Origin: Rana temporaria
Lineage: Eukaryota > Chordata > Amphibia > Anura > Ranidae
Direction of reading: 5' to 3'
DNA length: 64,000 nt
NCBI RefSeq assembly: GCF_905171775.1
Contig: NC_053492.1
Location: forward strand, 182,564,778-182,628,777
Shown: piece after piece, positions 1 through 10,819 of the stretch
How positions within the stretch are numbered: the stretch's first letter is position 1
Layout of the letters: each line of letters opens with the position of its first letter
The notes under the pieces: model-generated
Seen by the model: the letters and a program-made list of their open reading frames with translations, nothing else
Told to the model about the DNA's origin: nothing
The model's database searches: none
Position numbers and translations under genes: made by a program

Positions 1-543
1 ATGTGAACTTGTCCTTTAAAGCCTGGGTCTTTGTAAAATGTATGACTTTCTTATGTAGCATCAAAAACATGTGCACTATCCAGGATAAAAGTCTGGGCCA
101 CATAAAAAGAGGATTTTTGTACTCACCGTAAAATACTTTTCTCTGACGTCCATGGATGGACACAGCTTCCTTATAGTCTTGACTGTAGTGTTATGTTCTG
201 TCTATCAGGTCCTCTCCTGATAGATGAAACATAACCCTACAGTCAAGATTATAGGGAAGCCGTGTCTGTCCATGGACGAAAGAGAAAAGAGGAATATGAA
301 CAAATGGAAAAAATCATTCTGAAACAGAAATTAAAATGACCCTCTGAACAAGGGATGAAACTAGAAGAAGAACATTTCCAATCCATTGTATTATCACCAG
401 AAAGCATTTAGCTAAAAGTAAATGTGTTGCTAAAATGAAAATACATTTGCTGGAAGCCAAGTTTTTATAACAAAGTTCTGTTCTCACATTTGCTATGCAT
501 GTCACTGCAGAGATTTTATTTCCGTGTACTTGCCTGGACTTAC
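1..543 (-). other. DCUN1D1: DCUN1D1 intron 2, partial
   Basis: Intronic sequence following the exon 2 splice donor (GT at 543-542 on the minus strand) and running off the left edge. It contains a hairpin repeat at 111-289. I see no other coding exon: the next DCUN1D1 exon should begin with the second and third bases of an Asp codon, and no such exon is visible here. Confidence 0.7.
111..289. repeat. DIRS-terminus-like hairpin element (copy 1)
   Basis: About 180 bp folding on itself: the arm around 150-200 (GGACACAGCTTCC, TATAGTCTTGACTGTAG) is complementary to the arm around 235-275. The left end carries an extra segment, ACTCACCGTAAAAT, that the right end lacks. The same asymmetry and similar words (GCTTACCTGTAAAAT, GGGACACAGAG) occur at the ends of the DIRS element at 52.8-58.9 kb. 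I infer a non-autonomous derivative of a related DIRS lineage. Confidence 0.5.
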
Positions 544-760
544 CTTTGTATCTGTTATAAAGTTGTTCTAATCTTTTTCTGTCCAATGCTCCTTTTACAC
601 TTTCTCGCATATAGTGTTCGGGATTTTGGAAAAAGTTATCTGTGGCAACATCTAGCTTCCAGTCATTCTGGGACAGGCAACTTACTGCAGTCTTTTCACT
701 AGATTGTGTGAAGATCATAAACTGGCGAACTTTATCTTTCTGCGAGGATTTCAACTTGTT
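544..760 (-). CDS. DCUN1D1: DCUN1D1 exon 2 (DCN1-like protein 1, N-terminal part)
   Basis: This 217-nt exon encodes residues 2-73 of DCN1-like protein 1, starting NKLKSSQKDKVRQFM and ending NRYK plus one base of the next codon. DCUN1D1 is a scaffold-type co-E3 that promotes NEDD8 transfer to cullins. The region is the UBA-like N-terminal domain; the cullin-binding PONY domain lies in exons beyond the window. The acceptor is a polypyrimidine run ending TTTTCACAG and the donor is AAG|GTAAGT, both canonical. The initiator Met is supplied by exon 1 at 8135-8137. The match to the vertebrate protein is near identical, with conservative changes such as Y/H and K/R. The gene lies downstream of MCCC1 in the same orientation, as in human. 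Confidence 0.95.
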
Positions 761-1712
761 CTGTGAAAAGAAGGAAATACCATTACATACTAGGTAATTA
801 CATCATTTGAAGTTCCACAACTACTGAAACATCCTTTGAAACCCTAAACACTACCAATTTTTATTTGGAAGTTTAGCTTGCCAATGGCCTCTGTAATAAA
901 GCAATTTTAAAGAAAGGCAAGCAATAGTGATAAATTTCATATCTGAGAACAAGTTTCCGTGACATGCCTCACATTTGGCATGTCACTATTTGGGAGCGGG
1001 TAGCCTGTTTTTACGTGCACCCAGCTCCCACTTTCTTTCTTCGCTCCGCGGTGCCGGAAGTTCATCTTTCCCCCCTCCCTCCCTGCAATCTTCTGGGAGA
1101 CGTTACAGGTCACAGAAGCTTGCCTGGCCATTCACAGCACAGCTTGCGCCACAGCCGGGCACCTACAGTTAGAATGCCGGCGCCTCAAAGAGGAGCGAGG
1201 CTTTATGCACCCGCATTGTTGGATCACGGGACAGGTCAGTGTCTGATTATTAAAAGTCAGCAGGTACACATTTTGTAGCTGCTGAATTTATCCCATTGTT
1301 TTGCAAATCTATGTACACTAAAAACTGTATGATTGTTAGAAAATAAATGCATCTGTACCAAGCTCTATGTGTGAGGAGGAAGGCCAACAGTAAAAATGAA
1401 AGTGAAACCTTCTAAGCAGCTTATAAACCTTGTGATCTTTCTGCACATAGCTTGAAGTGCTTTATTTCTCCCTTGAGGAGCAAAATGGCAGCAGGCCGTA
1501 AAAGAGAGCCAGTTTGGGAATATTTTAATGAATTTCTTTTACCTTTGGGTAAAGCAGGTATGGATGCAAAATGCAACAAAGCGACACATGGCCCAAATTA
1601 AAGTTTTTTTTTAGGTCGACCCAGCTGATATAGTCAGTTTAAGTTCTTTTCTTTCTTTGTTTTTTCAAAGATATTTTGTTTACGTCCTTCAGTTACTAAA
1701 CACTGATGTTTA

Positions 1713-2059
1713 TGGCCCTACACACGATCCGAAATCGTATGGAAAAAACGTCTTCCAAATCTATCGTACGATAATCGGATCGTTAGTTCAGAGGTTTCAA
1801 GAGCCGATCACAACAGTTCATCCGATATTATGCGATGGGACAAGCATGAACATTTTTCTCGTACAATACCAGATTGTACGATTTTCGTTTAATCAGTATA
1901 GTTGGTGTTCGAAAATACATTACAACACATGACATCACTTCCGATTTTTTATTCTGTTGTACGAGAATTTTCATAACTTTAGTAAAACTCTTCATGCAAC
2001 TAGCATGCAAGAAAAAAAAATGGATGATCTCTAGTCCGATTTTTGGATTGTACAGGGCT
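1713..2059. repeat. Harbinger-like MITE, TTA duplication (tentative)
   Basis: The left end TGGCCCTACACACGATCC follows TTA. The right end reads ATTGTACAGGGCT and is followed by TTA. It resembles the TGCCGCGTACACACGAT family seen elsewhere in the window (16547, 34680, 35666, 48309) but is more diverged. No coding capacity. Confidence 0.4.
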
Positions 2060-2489
2060 TTAGGCAAATACAAGAATATGTAATACAATATTATTGTTTT
2101 AATTAAATAAAATAAAGTAGTTTAACTATGTGTGATTAACCTTTTAACCTAAAACCTAAAACCGGCTCGGATATTGCTGTTTTACTAACCTGACAGCTTA
2201 TTATTCTAAACGGGAAACCTTCATTTTGTTTGCAAATATTAAAGATTCTAACTACCAGCAAGAAATAGTCATTACATTTAAAGAGCACCTGTCATTTCAA
2301 ATCCATCATGGCAGCACCTGTTAGCGGGCATCCACTCACTTGCCGGTGCCACATCCCTCACCCTATTGTGTCACTGCCGCATCACCAGCCATCCCATAAG
2401 TCAATGTAACTGTCAGTGAGTCAACAGCGGGTCAGAGAAGGAGTCGCTGCAGGACAGAGATGACAGTTGCTCTTTAAAAATTACGATAA

Positions 2490-2737
2490 ACCACTTAAGG
2501 ACATGCCAAAGTTTGTCGCCATTTCACGATCGGGGCGCAATTTTGAAGCATGACATGTAAGGTATCAATTTACTCTGCGTAATATCTTTCACAATATAGA
2601 AAAATAAAAATTGTACCAACTTTTTTCACAAAAAATTGCACTTGTAAGACTGCTGTGCAAATACGGTGTAACAAAAAGTATTGCAACAACCGCCATTTTA
2701 TTCTCTAGGGCGTTAGGAAAAAAGTGTCTTAAGTGGT
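2490..2737. repeat. MITE with ACCACTTAAGGACA inverted ends, TAA duplication
   Basis: Ends ACCACTTAAGGACA and TGTCTTAAGTGGT are exact inverted repeats flanked by TAA on both sides. The interior shares words with the larger CCACTTGAC-ended elements at 10820 and 16605, such as the CGCCATTTTATTC stretch. This fits a TWA-target, Harbinger-like family. Confidence 0.6.
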
Positions 2738-2759
2738 TAAAGGGGTTGTAAAGGAAAAA

Positions 2760-2894
2760 ATAGGATTTTTGTACTCACCGTAAAATCCATTTCTCTGAGT
2801 TCATGGACGGACACAGCAGCCTTTGACCTTAGGGTTATATCCGTTTCCTAAGGTCAAAGGCTGCTGTGTCTGTCCATGAACGGAAGAGAAAAGA
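2760..2894. repeat. DIRS-terminus-like hairpin element (copy 2)
   Basis: A 135-bp hairpin. GGACACAGCAGCCTTTGACC (about 2810-2830) is the complement of the right arm around 2845-2875. As in copy 1, the left end alone carries GTACTCACCGTAAAATCC. The central GGGTTATAT is also found next to the DIRS terminus at 52.9 kb. Confidence 0.5.
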
Positions 2895-2999
2895 GCAGAG
2901 GTGGCTCGGAACACGAACGTCACAAGATCTTGACTCCAGGTAAGTAAATAAGGCATTTAGGCAAATTTTTTTCAGTGATAAACTAGAAGGAGGTCTTAA

Positions 3000-3385
3000 A
3001 GTGGTTGTAAAGTCTCAAGGTTTATCCCCCTAATGGATTTTATCCATTAAGGTGAAAACCCTTCTGTGCTGCAGCTGCCCCCCAGACTCCCCCCTTTTTC
3101 TTACCTGAGCCCAATCCAGCTATGTTTATAAGCCCAGCAGCTTCAGCCTCTGTCTCTCTCCTCATTGGATAGATTGATAGCAGCGGAAGCCATTGGCTCC
3201 CGCTGCTGTCAATCAAATCCAGTGACACGGGAGTGGGGGGTGGGCCAAGTCCCACTGTCTGTAAATTGAAGCAGCAGCGGGACTGGAGAGCAAGCCCCCA
3301 TGTAAAGCGGGGCTGCTCTGTGCAAAACCCTTGTTTAAAAAAAAATGTTTTTATAAAAATAACAAAAAACACCTTTGCAAACACT
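3000..3385. repeat. T2/Kolobok-like MITE, TTAA duplication
   Basis: Flanked by TTAA at 2996-2999 and 3386-3389. The left end AGTGGTTGTAAAG pairs with the right end read inversely as AGTGTTTGCAAAG. TTAA targets with TTAAAG-type ends characterise the T2/Kolobok MITEs described in Xenopus; the family assignment is by resemblance only. Confidence 0.6.
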
Positions 3386-3698
3386 TTAAGGTCTCCATCA
3401 CATGGGTGATTAGGGGCATGCACTGAATTCCAGCAGCAAGAATCAGCATATTCTTGCGGCTAGGAAGACAGGTGTATGCAAACAGCAGAGGATGCTCAAC
3501 CTTTACAAAGTAATGACAGGCTGCAAGCAATCACTGCTTGTATTGTATCCACACATGCAGCTGTTACCTGCGGATGCAAACAGGTGTTTCCATGCTCAGA
3601 AATCTGCCCCTAACAGCAGCATGCGTGTTTACCCTTGTAGAGCCATGGCTGAAATGAAAAAAACAGCTTTGGCATTAGATTAAAGCAGAACAAGTTAA

Positions 3699-3813
3699 AG
3701 TGGTTGTATAGGGTGTTTTTTTACTTTTACCTACAGGTAAGCCTATAATAAGGCTTACCTGTAGGTAAACAAAATATCTCCTAAACCTTTACGGTTTTGC
3801 CTATACAACCGCT
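3699..3813. repeat. Short palindromic T2-like MITE, TTAA duplication
   Basis: A 115-bp near-perfect palindrome with ends AGTGGTTGTATAGG and CCTATACAACCGCT, flanked by TTAA at 3695-3698 and 3814-3817. The centre TACCTACAGGTAAGCC forms the hairpin arm. Non-coding. Confidence 0.7.
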
Positions 3814-3814
3814 T

Positions 3815-5449
3815 TAAAATCTGACAAAATTGAAAAAATCCGGGAAACAATTCAACAACAAAAAACAACAAACATCACTCCTACAAATCAAGAAGGAAAC
3901 ATCAATACAAATATTCTACAATCAACGAAATTTACACTGGACCCAATCACCACGGATACCACCAAAAACATCATCGGAAGCCTCCGAGACAGTTCATCGC
4001 CAAACAACATTATTCCCACAAACCTTCTGAAAGAATGTTCCGACATCTTGGCACCCACGATCACACACCTCATAAATCAATCATTTAAAGAAGGTATGGT
4101 TTCGACCTCCCTCAAGCAAGGTATAATCAAACCCCTCCTCAAAAAACCTAACCTCGACCCCAACGACCCAAACCACCGCCGACCTGTAACTAGCCTTAAC
4201 ATCTTCTCCAAGATCATTGAGAAAGCAGTAGTACAACAGCTACAAAGCCATTTGGACACCTACAAACTACTGGAGCCACTACAATCAGGTTTCTGCCCAG
4301 GTCACGGGACAGAAACGGCACTTCTCAAAATATGGAATGACGCCCTTGAAGCACCAGACGACGGAGATTTGTGTCTACTGGTACTGCCTTTGACACAGTA
4401 GACCACAAAATGTTGCTAACTCGCCTCACAGAAGTAGCCGACGAGAATCTACCCTGGTTAATATTGTTCCTGTAGAATCGATCCCAGACAGTGAAACTAG
4501 GAGCCTTCACGTCAGAAGCACGTACCATTTTATGCGGAATCCCTCAAGGATCACCCCTGTTGACGACACTCAACTTTACTTTTGCATCAGCAACAAAAAA
4601 GACCAATATCACGGACTAGAACAATGCCTCACATTGACAGACAACTGGATGACGCAGAGCCATCTTAAACTTAATGGATCCAAAACAGAACTTCTGCTTC
4701 ACGCAAACCGAAAGACAAACTCTAGGACGACATGGACGCCACCACCCATTCTGGGACAAACCATCACCCCAAGCACCAAAGTCAAAATTCTAGGAGTCAT
4801 CTTTGACTCTGACATGTCTATGGACGCACAAATATGATCAGTAGTCAGCGCATCTCACCATCTTCTACGCCTGCTACGAAGACTCATCCCCTTCATCCCG
4901 GAAGAGGATACAGCAGTAGTAGTTGGAACAATTATCAACTCTAGGCTCGACTATGCAAACTCCCTATACCTCGGACTCCCCAAATACCAGATTTCTCGTC
5001 TACAAGTCGTCCAGAACACAGCAGCCAGACTGTAAAAAAAACCTGGGAATCAAGCACCCCGTCCCTGAGGACCCTTTATTGGCTAGCCGTAAAGGTTCGA
5101 GTTACATTCAAGGCCCTCTGCCTCACTCACAAATGTACACAAGGAATCGCTCCCCCTCAATACTTATGCGAGAAAATAAAATACTAAAACCCCAATCGCG
5201 TTCTTCCATCAACCAATCAAAATCTACTTCAAATTCCCAAGTCCCGCTACAAATCTAAAGGAAAACGAAGATTCGCAGTCCAAGGACCCCGGCTGTGGAA
5301 CGCGCTACCAACTAACATCAGAATGGAAGAAAATCATCGGCCTTCAGGAAAAAACTCAAGACCCACCTCTTCTGAAGGATCAGGATGACAATGGATACCA
5401 GCGCCTTGAGGCGATTCAGTTCGCGTTTGTAGCGCTATATAAGTTATTC
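3815..5449 (+). mobile_element. L2-clade LINE remnant (reverse transcriptase, 3' part)
   Basis: The conceptual translation, broken by several frameshifts and stops, shows reverse-transcriptase blocks in order: PTITHLINQSFKEG, GIIKPLLKKPNLDPNDPN, FCPGHGTETALLKIWNDAL (about 4075-4355), then DDTQLYFCI (4564-4590) and SHLKLNGSKTELLL (4660-4701). The order and wording are those of the L2/CR1 group. The region between the palm motifs is shortened, so the copy is internally deleted as well as frameshifted. The 3' tail ends GTAGCGCTATATAAGTT, typical of L2-like 3' ends. A hAT element at 5450 splits the tail, whose end resumes at 6205. Confidence 0.8.
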
Positions 5450-6204
5450 CAGGGCTCGACAAATCCCGGGCGCCAGGTCGCCATGGCGACTAGAAATAGG
5501 ATCCTGGCGACTTGGCTTGGAAGGGGGGCAGCTTTTTGTGAGCTGGGGCCATCTAGTGGTGAGCCGTTGGTATTACAAGTTAAGCATTACAAGTTAAACA
5601 GCAAATCTAATGTTGTTTTTCACTATTTTCACTGCCATCTTCTTCCCTCTAATTAGAACCCCCAAACATTATATATATTCTTTATCCCAACACCCTAGAG
5701 AATAAAATGGCGATCTTTGCAATACTTTCTGTCACGCCGTATTTGCGCAGCGGTCTTACAAGCGCACTTTTTTTGTGAAAAAATTACACTTTTTTTAATA
5801 AAAAAATAAGACAACAGTAAAGTTATCCCCATTTTTTTTTTATATTATGAAAGATAATGTTATGTCGAGTAAATTCATACCCAACATGTCACACTTCAAA
5901 ATTGCGTCCGCTCGTGGAATGCCGACAAACTTTTACCCTTTAAAATCTTCATAGGCGACGTTTAAAAAAAATCTACAGGTTGCATGTTTTGAGTTACAGA
6001 GGAGGTCTAGGGCTAGAATTATTGCTCTCGCTCTACCAATCGCGGTGATACCTCACTTGTGTGGTTTGAACACCGTTTACATATGCGGGCGCTGCTCACG
6101 TATGTGTTCGCTTCTGCGCGCTAGCTCCTCGGGACGGGGCGCGTTTTCTGGCTCCTAACTTTTTTACCTGGCTCCTAGATTCCAAGCAAATTTGTCAACC
6201 CCTG
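5450..6204. mobile_element. Non-autonomous hAT element with 8-bp duplication
   Basis: Bounded by AGTTATTC at 5442-5449 and again at 6205-6212, an exact 8-bp target duplication. Ends are CAGGGCTCGACAAATCC and, read inversely, CAGGGGTTGACAAATTTGC. It is inserted in the 3' tail of the L2 remnant. The interior (about 5640-6150) is homologous, at an estimated 70%, to the interior of the TTA-flanked element at 16605-18352 and to part of 10820-12510. A truncated reverse copy starts at 37484. No transposase frame. Confidence 0.8.
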
Positions 6205-6404
6205 AGTTATTCACTCACTCACCTCATTTACATCTAGACTGTGCCCTCCATCGATTACAGGTCCATGCCCCTGTTGCTGCTCTTTCCGCCACTTGGTTCA
6301 TCTTTGACCATTGGAAAACCACTAATAATGCAACTTCTGTACTGTATATACATCGTCCCTTGGTTCTATCATCGACATGTACACTGCATCGTGCATGCTT
6401 CATT

Positions 6405-7165
6405 TTCTATCTGGTCTGCGGCCTCTGCCCCCTCCCCCTTTTCTATCTGGTCTGCGGCCTCTGGACCCCCTCCCCCTTTTCTATCTGGTCTGCGGCCTCT
6501 GGACCCCCTCCCCCTTTTCTATCTGGTCTGCGGCCTCTGGACCCCCTCCCCCTTTTCTATCTGGTCTGCGGCCTCTGGACCCCCTCCCCCTTTTCTATCT
6601 GGTCTGCGGCCTCTGGACCCCCTCCCCCTTTTCTATCTGGTCTGCGGCCTCTGGACCCCCTCCCCCTTTTCTATCTGGTCTGCGGCCTCTGGACCCCCTC
6701 CCCCTTTTCTATCTGCGGCCTCTGGACCCCCTCCCTTTTCAATCTGGTCTGCGGCCTCTGGACCCCCCCCCCTTTTCTATTTGGTCTGTGGCCTCTAGAC
6801 CCCCCCCCTTTTCTATCTGGTCTGTGGCCTCTGGACCCCCCCCCTTTTCTATCTTGTCTGCGGCCTCTGGGTCCCCCCCCCTTTTCTATCTTGTCTGCGG
6901 CCTCTGGGTCCCCCCCCCTTTTCTATCTTGTCTGCGGCCTCTGGGTCCCCCCCCCCCTTTCTATCTTGTCTGCGGCCTCTGGGGCCCCCCCCCCCTTTTC
7001 TATCTTGTCTGCGGCCTCTGGGTCCCCCCCCCCCCTTTTCTATCTTGTCTGCGGCCTCTGGGTCCCCCCCCCCTTTTCTATCTTGTCTGCGGCCTCTGGG
7101 GCCCCCCCCTTTTCTATCTTGTCTGCGGCCTCTGGGTCCCCCCCCCTTTTCTATCTGGTCTGCGG
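6405..7165. repeat. 38-bp minisatellite, about 20 copies
   Basis: Tandem units of 35-38 bp built on CTATCTGGTCTGCGGCCTCT followed by a C-rich run and TTTT. The first half has CTGGACCCCCTCCCCC units. From about 6855 the units change to CTTGTCTGCGGCCTCTGGGT with long pure C runs. The minus strand, which is the sense strand of DCUN1D1, is therefore G-run rich. Apparent proline-rich reading frames in all three plus frames are a by-product of the repeat. Confidence 0.95.
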
Positions 7166-7999
7166 CCTTGTGTCCTGCCCTCAGTCTCAAACCATCTCCT
7201 TTGTTATGTTCACAGTCTCTGAGCATCTCTTGTATTGTGCCCATAGTATTTGACTATATCCTGTTGTGTATCTGCTGTCTCTGACATTGACTATTCTCTA
7301 AATATTATGTGTGGCCCTTTGGTGATGTCGAGGGTCACGCATGAGGCCCCCTCACATCAAGAAAGTTGGTCACCCCTGGTGTAAACAGAAAAAAAGAACA
7401 CTAATAGCCATGGTGGATCACTTTTTAGAGGTGTCTGACAGACAGAGAGGGGAGGGGTGATATGTTACAACTTCCATAGCGGTTGTGGTGTGGCTCCATT
7501 CACTTGAATAGGAGGTACTGAATACGGAAAAGGGGACATTTTGGCACTTCCAGGACGCGACACATCGTAGTGGCGGAATGTGTACAACCCTGTAAAAAAC
7601 ACAGCTCGACCACCTGTTTATATCATTGCCCCCCAATCACAAGTGTACCTGAGCTTTAAAGAAGGGGTCCCCGGTCACTGATGAAGGCGCACCCCCCGGG
7701 GACTTCTCATGTCACACAGCACAGATAAATGGGGAGTGTACAGACAGCACTCCTCTCCTCCTGACCTAGCAGTGGTCCATGTGTTGTGGGGAATACCAGG
7801 GAGGAGGATAGGAGTTGGACTGTATAGTCTTCCCTGTACCATGACACCAGAGGTCCAGCCCTGTGACAGATATATCAGGCAGCCCTCCCTGTACACAGCT
7901 CACACACATGACATTACACAGGTACAGCTTCCAGCCACAGCCAGCTAACCCTGACTAGGCCCCGAGACCGCGAGCTAAATTTGCGGGTTAGCCGCCTTT

Positions 8000-8350
8000 A
8001 ACAAGCGCCTCCTTCCCGTGTCACCTCCCCGCCTTAGCCGAGGCCTGGCACCCCTCGGGCCCCCGGCGTAAGCCCCGCACTGTGTCAGTCAGTCAGCGGC
8101 CAGACAGCCCCGCTCCTCTCTTTCTCTCACTCACCATGTTGGTGCTCGGCCTCCCGGTGAGTGTGAGTGGCGCTCTCACGGACTCTCGGCGATCTCGCTC
8201 ATGCGCAATGATGCTGCGGCCTGCGGCAGGCAGAGGGCTAGCAGGGCCGGCATAGGCGGCGAGTCCGGCCCGGGGATACACTGAGAGCACGGGGGCCGAG
8301 AGCCCGAGACACAGCAAGAACTGAGGGGGAGGAGAGGGACCGGGGGCCTC
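8000..8350 (-). promoter_or_regulatory. DCUN1D1: CpG-rich promoter / 5' UTR region of DCUN1D1
   Basis: A locally GC- and CpG-rich stretch in an otherwise AT-rich window, spanning the ATG-only exon 1. No TATA box is evident, as is usual for such promoters. If the 5' UTR reaches past 8202, it contains a short upstream frame of 8 codons plus stop (minus strand, 8202-8176) ahead of the true start. Transcription start sites cannot be fixed from sequence alone. Confidence 0.6.
8135..8137 (-). CDS. DCUN1D1: DCUN1D1 exon 1, start codon only
   Basis: On the minus strand the sequence reads CGAGCACCAACATG|GTGAGTGAG: an ATG in good context followed at once by a strong splice donor (GT at 8134-8133). Exon 2 begins exactly with AAC AAG TTG, the second codon of the protein, so splicing gives Met-Asn-Lys-Leu-Lys. 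This placement is an inference from the donor, the frame and the CpG context, and agrees with the exon structure as I recall it for the vertebrate gene. The upstream exon boundary (transcription start) is not determinable here. Confidence 0.8.
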
Positions 8351-9439
8351 ACCCACCCATACAGAAAGGCGCAGCTCCCCCTCCCGCACGTTTGTATGAG
8401 TGTTATGGAGGGCCATATTGCCTGAGAGGATGTGGAGACATGGGCACCCTCTTATCACACATTTCAAAACTGCAACTATGTAATACTTGGAGACTGCTTC
8501 CATCGAAATATATGCCTAATTTACTAGTGGGGGCCTGGCAATAATGGACGCCCCCCCCCCCCCCAAGTAGTAACTTTTAGTCAATCATATATATTGTTTA
8601 TTAAAAAATAAAAACTGTTCATATTCGTTTGATCGTTCATATATGTGTGTGCGGCGGGGGACCGGACGAATGGGCGTCTATAGGGTCAGTAAACTTTTGA
8701 AAAGCATGCGATTTGAGGCTGAGCTCTAATTGGCTTGTTTCAGATTGTGCTCTGCGCCCCGAACCCTCCCACTTTTGATTTGAGCGAATCAATTTTCGTC
8801 ATCGCGTCACTTCCAGTTTCTCATCCCGTGGAACGCAAGGCATCCTCTAGTGAGTGCAGACCTAGAGGGGGGAGCGCGACGAGTGATTTCACCATTTAGA
8901 TTTTTCAGTTTGTTTGATCACCCCCCCCCCCCCCCAAAAAAAAAAATTAACACCAGAGGCCACTGCTAATAACGTATCTAAATTCAAACCTAACCTGACC
9001 GCTGCCATGTGTTTTTTGGCTGTATGTGTTTCATTGGAGACTTTTCTTTACTTCCTTCCCTGGAGACACAACAGGAAGTGAGAAGCGATCTCTCCAAAGG
9101 AAGGGCAAACTCTTAAAGTAGAAGCCCAGCTCAGGCTCGGGTCACATATTCATTTTTAACTGCATCTGATTCGCATAACATTGGCGCCTGTTCACACATG
9201 TAGGGGCAGCCGTGGTCCGTTTTTGAAAAGTGTCCTGCGCGATTTTGGGTCCAGTTCAGGTGCAAATTCAAGTAAACGCACCTGAACCGGTAAACAAAAC
9301 CACCCAGGACTACGGACTGCAACCCACAGCTGGACATATGTGAACCTAGCCTAAAGCCTACCTAGTCTGAAAACTGACCCCTGTTCCCCTCCTAACAGTT
9401 ATCCTGACTAACCAGTGTAATAAGATGTATGTATATCTA
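8351..9439. other. Intergenic sequence upstream of DCUN1D1
   Basis: No gene seen. It has C-homopolymer runs near 8549-8564 and 8922-8935 and a possible MITE at 9136-9352 with ends GGCTCGGGTCACATAT and ATATGTGAACCTAGCC. The stretch 8640-8900 is moderately GC rich but has no recognisable feature. Confidence 0.5.
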
Positions 9440-9639
9440 CAGTAAGGGGAAAAAGTATTTGACCCCCTGCTGATTTTGTACATTTTCCCCTGACAAAGAA
9501 ATCATCAGTCTATAATTTTAATGATAGGTTTATTTTAACAGTGAGAGACAAAACAACAACAAAAAATCCAGAAAATGCATTTCAAAAAAGTTATAAATTG
9601 ATTTGCATTTCAATGATTGAAAAAAATATTTGACCCCTT

Positions 9640-10680
9640 TGCAGAACATGACTTGGTACTTGGTGGCAAAGCCCTTGTTGGTAATCACAGAGGTCAGACG
9701 TTTCTTGTAGTTGGCCACTAAGTTTGCACACATCTCAGGAGGGATTTTGTCCCACTCCTCTATGCAGATCCTCTCCAAGTCATTAAGGTTTCCAGACTGG
9801 CCTTTGGTAACTCAAACCTTCAGCTCCCTCCACATATTTTCTATGGGATTAAGGTCTGGAGACTGGCTAGGCCACTCCAAAACATTAATGTGCTTCTCCT
9901 TGAGCCACTCCTTAGGTGCCTTGGCCATGTGTTTTGGGCCATTATGCTGAAATACCCATCCACGACCCATTTTCAATACCCTGGATGAGGGAAGGAGGTT
10001 CTCACCCAAGATTTGACAGTATATGTCCCCATCCATCATCCCTTTGATGCAGTGAAGTAGTCCTGTCCCCTTAGCAGAAAAACACCCCAAAAGCATAAAG
10101 TTTCCACCTCCATGTTTGACGGTGGGGATGGTGTTCTTGGGGTCATAGGCAGCATTCCTCCTCCATCAAACATGTTGAGTTGATGCCAAAGAGCTTGATT
10201 TTGGTCTCATCTGACTACAACACTTTCCCCCAGTTCTCCTCGGAATCATTCAGATATTCATTAGAAAAATTCAGACGGGCCTGTACATGTGCTTTTTTGA
10301 GCAGGGGGACCTTGCGGGCACTACAGGATTTCTGTTCTTCAAGCCGTAGTGTGTTACCAATTGTGTTCTTAGTGACTATGGTCCCAGCTGCCTTGAGATC
10401 CTTGACAAGATTCTCCCATGTAGTTCTGGGCTGATTCCTCACCGTTCTCATAATCATTGAAACTAAACTAGGTGAAATCTTGCATGAAGCCCCAGACCGA
10501 GGGAGATTGATAGTTATTTTGTGTTTCTTACATTTGTGAATAATCGCACAAACTGTTGTCACCCTCTCACCAAGCTGCTTGGCGATGGTCTTGTAGCCAA
10601 TTCCAGACTTGTGTAGACAACAATCTTGTCCCTGACATCTTTGGACAGATCTTTGGTCTTGGCCATAGTGGAGAGATTTG
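9640..10680 (-). pseudogene. Tc1-like transposase pseudogene
   Basis: Minus-strand remnant of a Tc1 DDE transposase. The N-terminal helix-turn-helix part lies around 10660-10400 (for example SGASCKISPSLVSMIMRTVR) and the catalytic part around 10096-9812 (GCFSAKGTGLL, then WPSQSPDLNPIENMWREL carrying the third acidic residue). The two parts are in different frames. The second catalytic motif reads QHNGPKH rather than the usual form with aspartates. The protein is inactive in this copy. Confidence 0.85.
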
Positions 10681-10819
10681 AATCTGATTGATTGCTCCTG
10701 TGCACAAGAGAGCCTTTAAGAGAACGCTCCTAATCTCAGCACGTTACCTGTATAGAAGACACCTGGGAGTCAGAAATCTTGCTGATTGATAGGGGATCAA
10801 ATACTTATTTCACTCATTA

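Larger units (their letters stand above)
761..8134 (-). other. DCUN1D1: DCUN1D1 intron 1
   Basis: A 7.4 kb intron between the ATG-only exon 1 and exon 2. It is almost wholly repeats: palindromic MITEs, a DIRS-like hairpin, an L2-type LINE remnant, a hAT element and a 38-bp minisatellite. Part of a C-rich repeat lies near 985-1200. At 7309-7381 a sequence ends in GTTGGTCACCCCTG, resembling a hAT right end, but I could not find its left partner. No additional exon is evident. Confidence 0.75.

Noticed and set aside
6192..7253. Long proline-rich open frames in all three plus frames (up to 353 codons)
   Set aside because: The 38-bp unit is not a multiple of three, so every frame cycles through the same three peptides. 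This is tandem repeat, not a gene.
8093..8503. 136-codon frame on the minus strand across the CpG region
   Set aside because: It reads through the DCUN1D1 splice donor and promoter; its composition follows GC content and no family is recognised.
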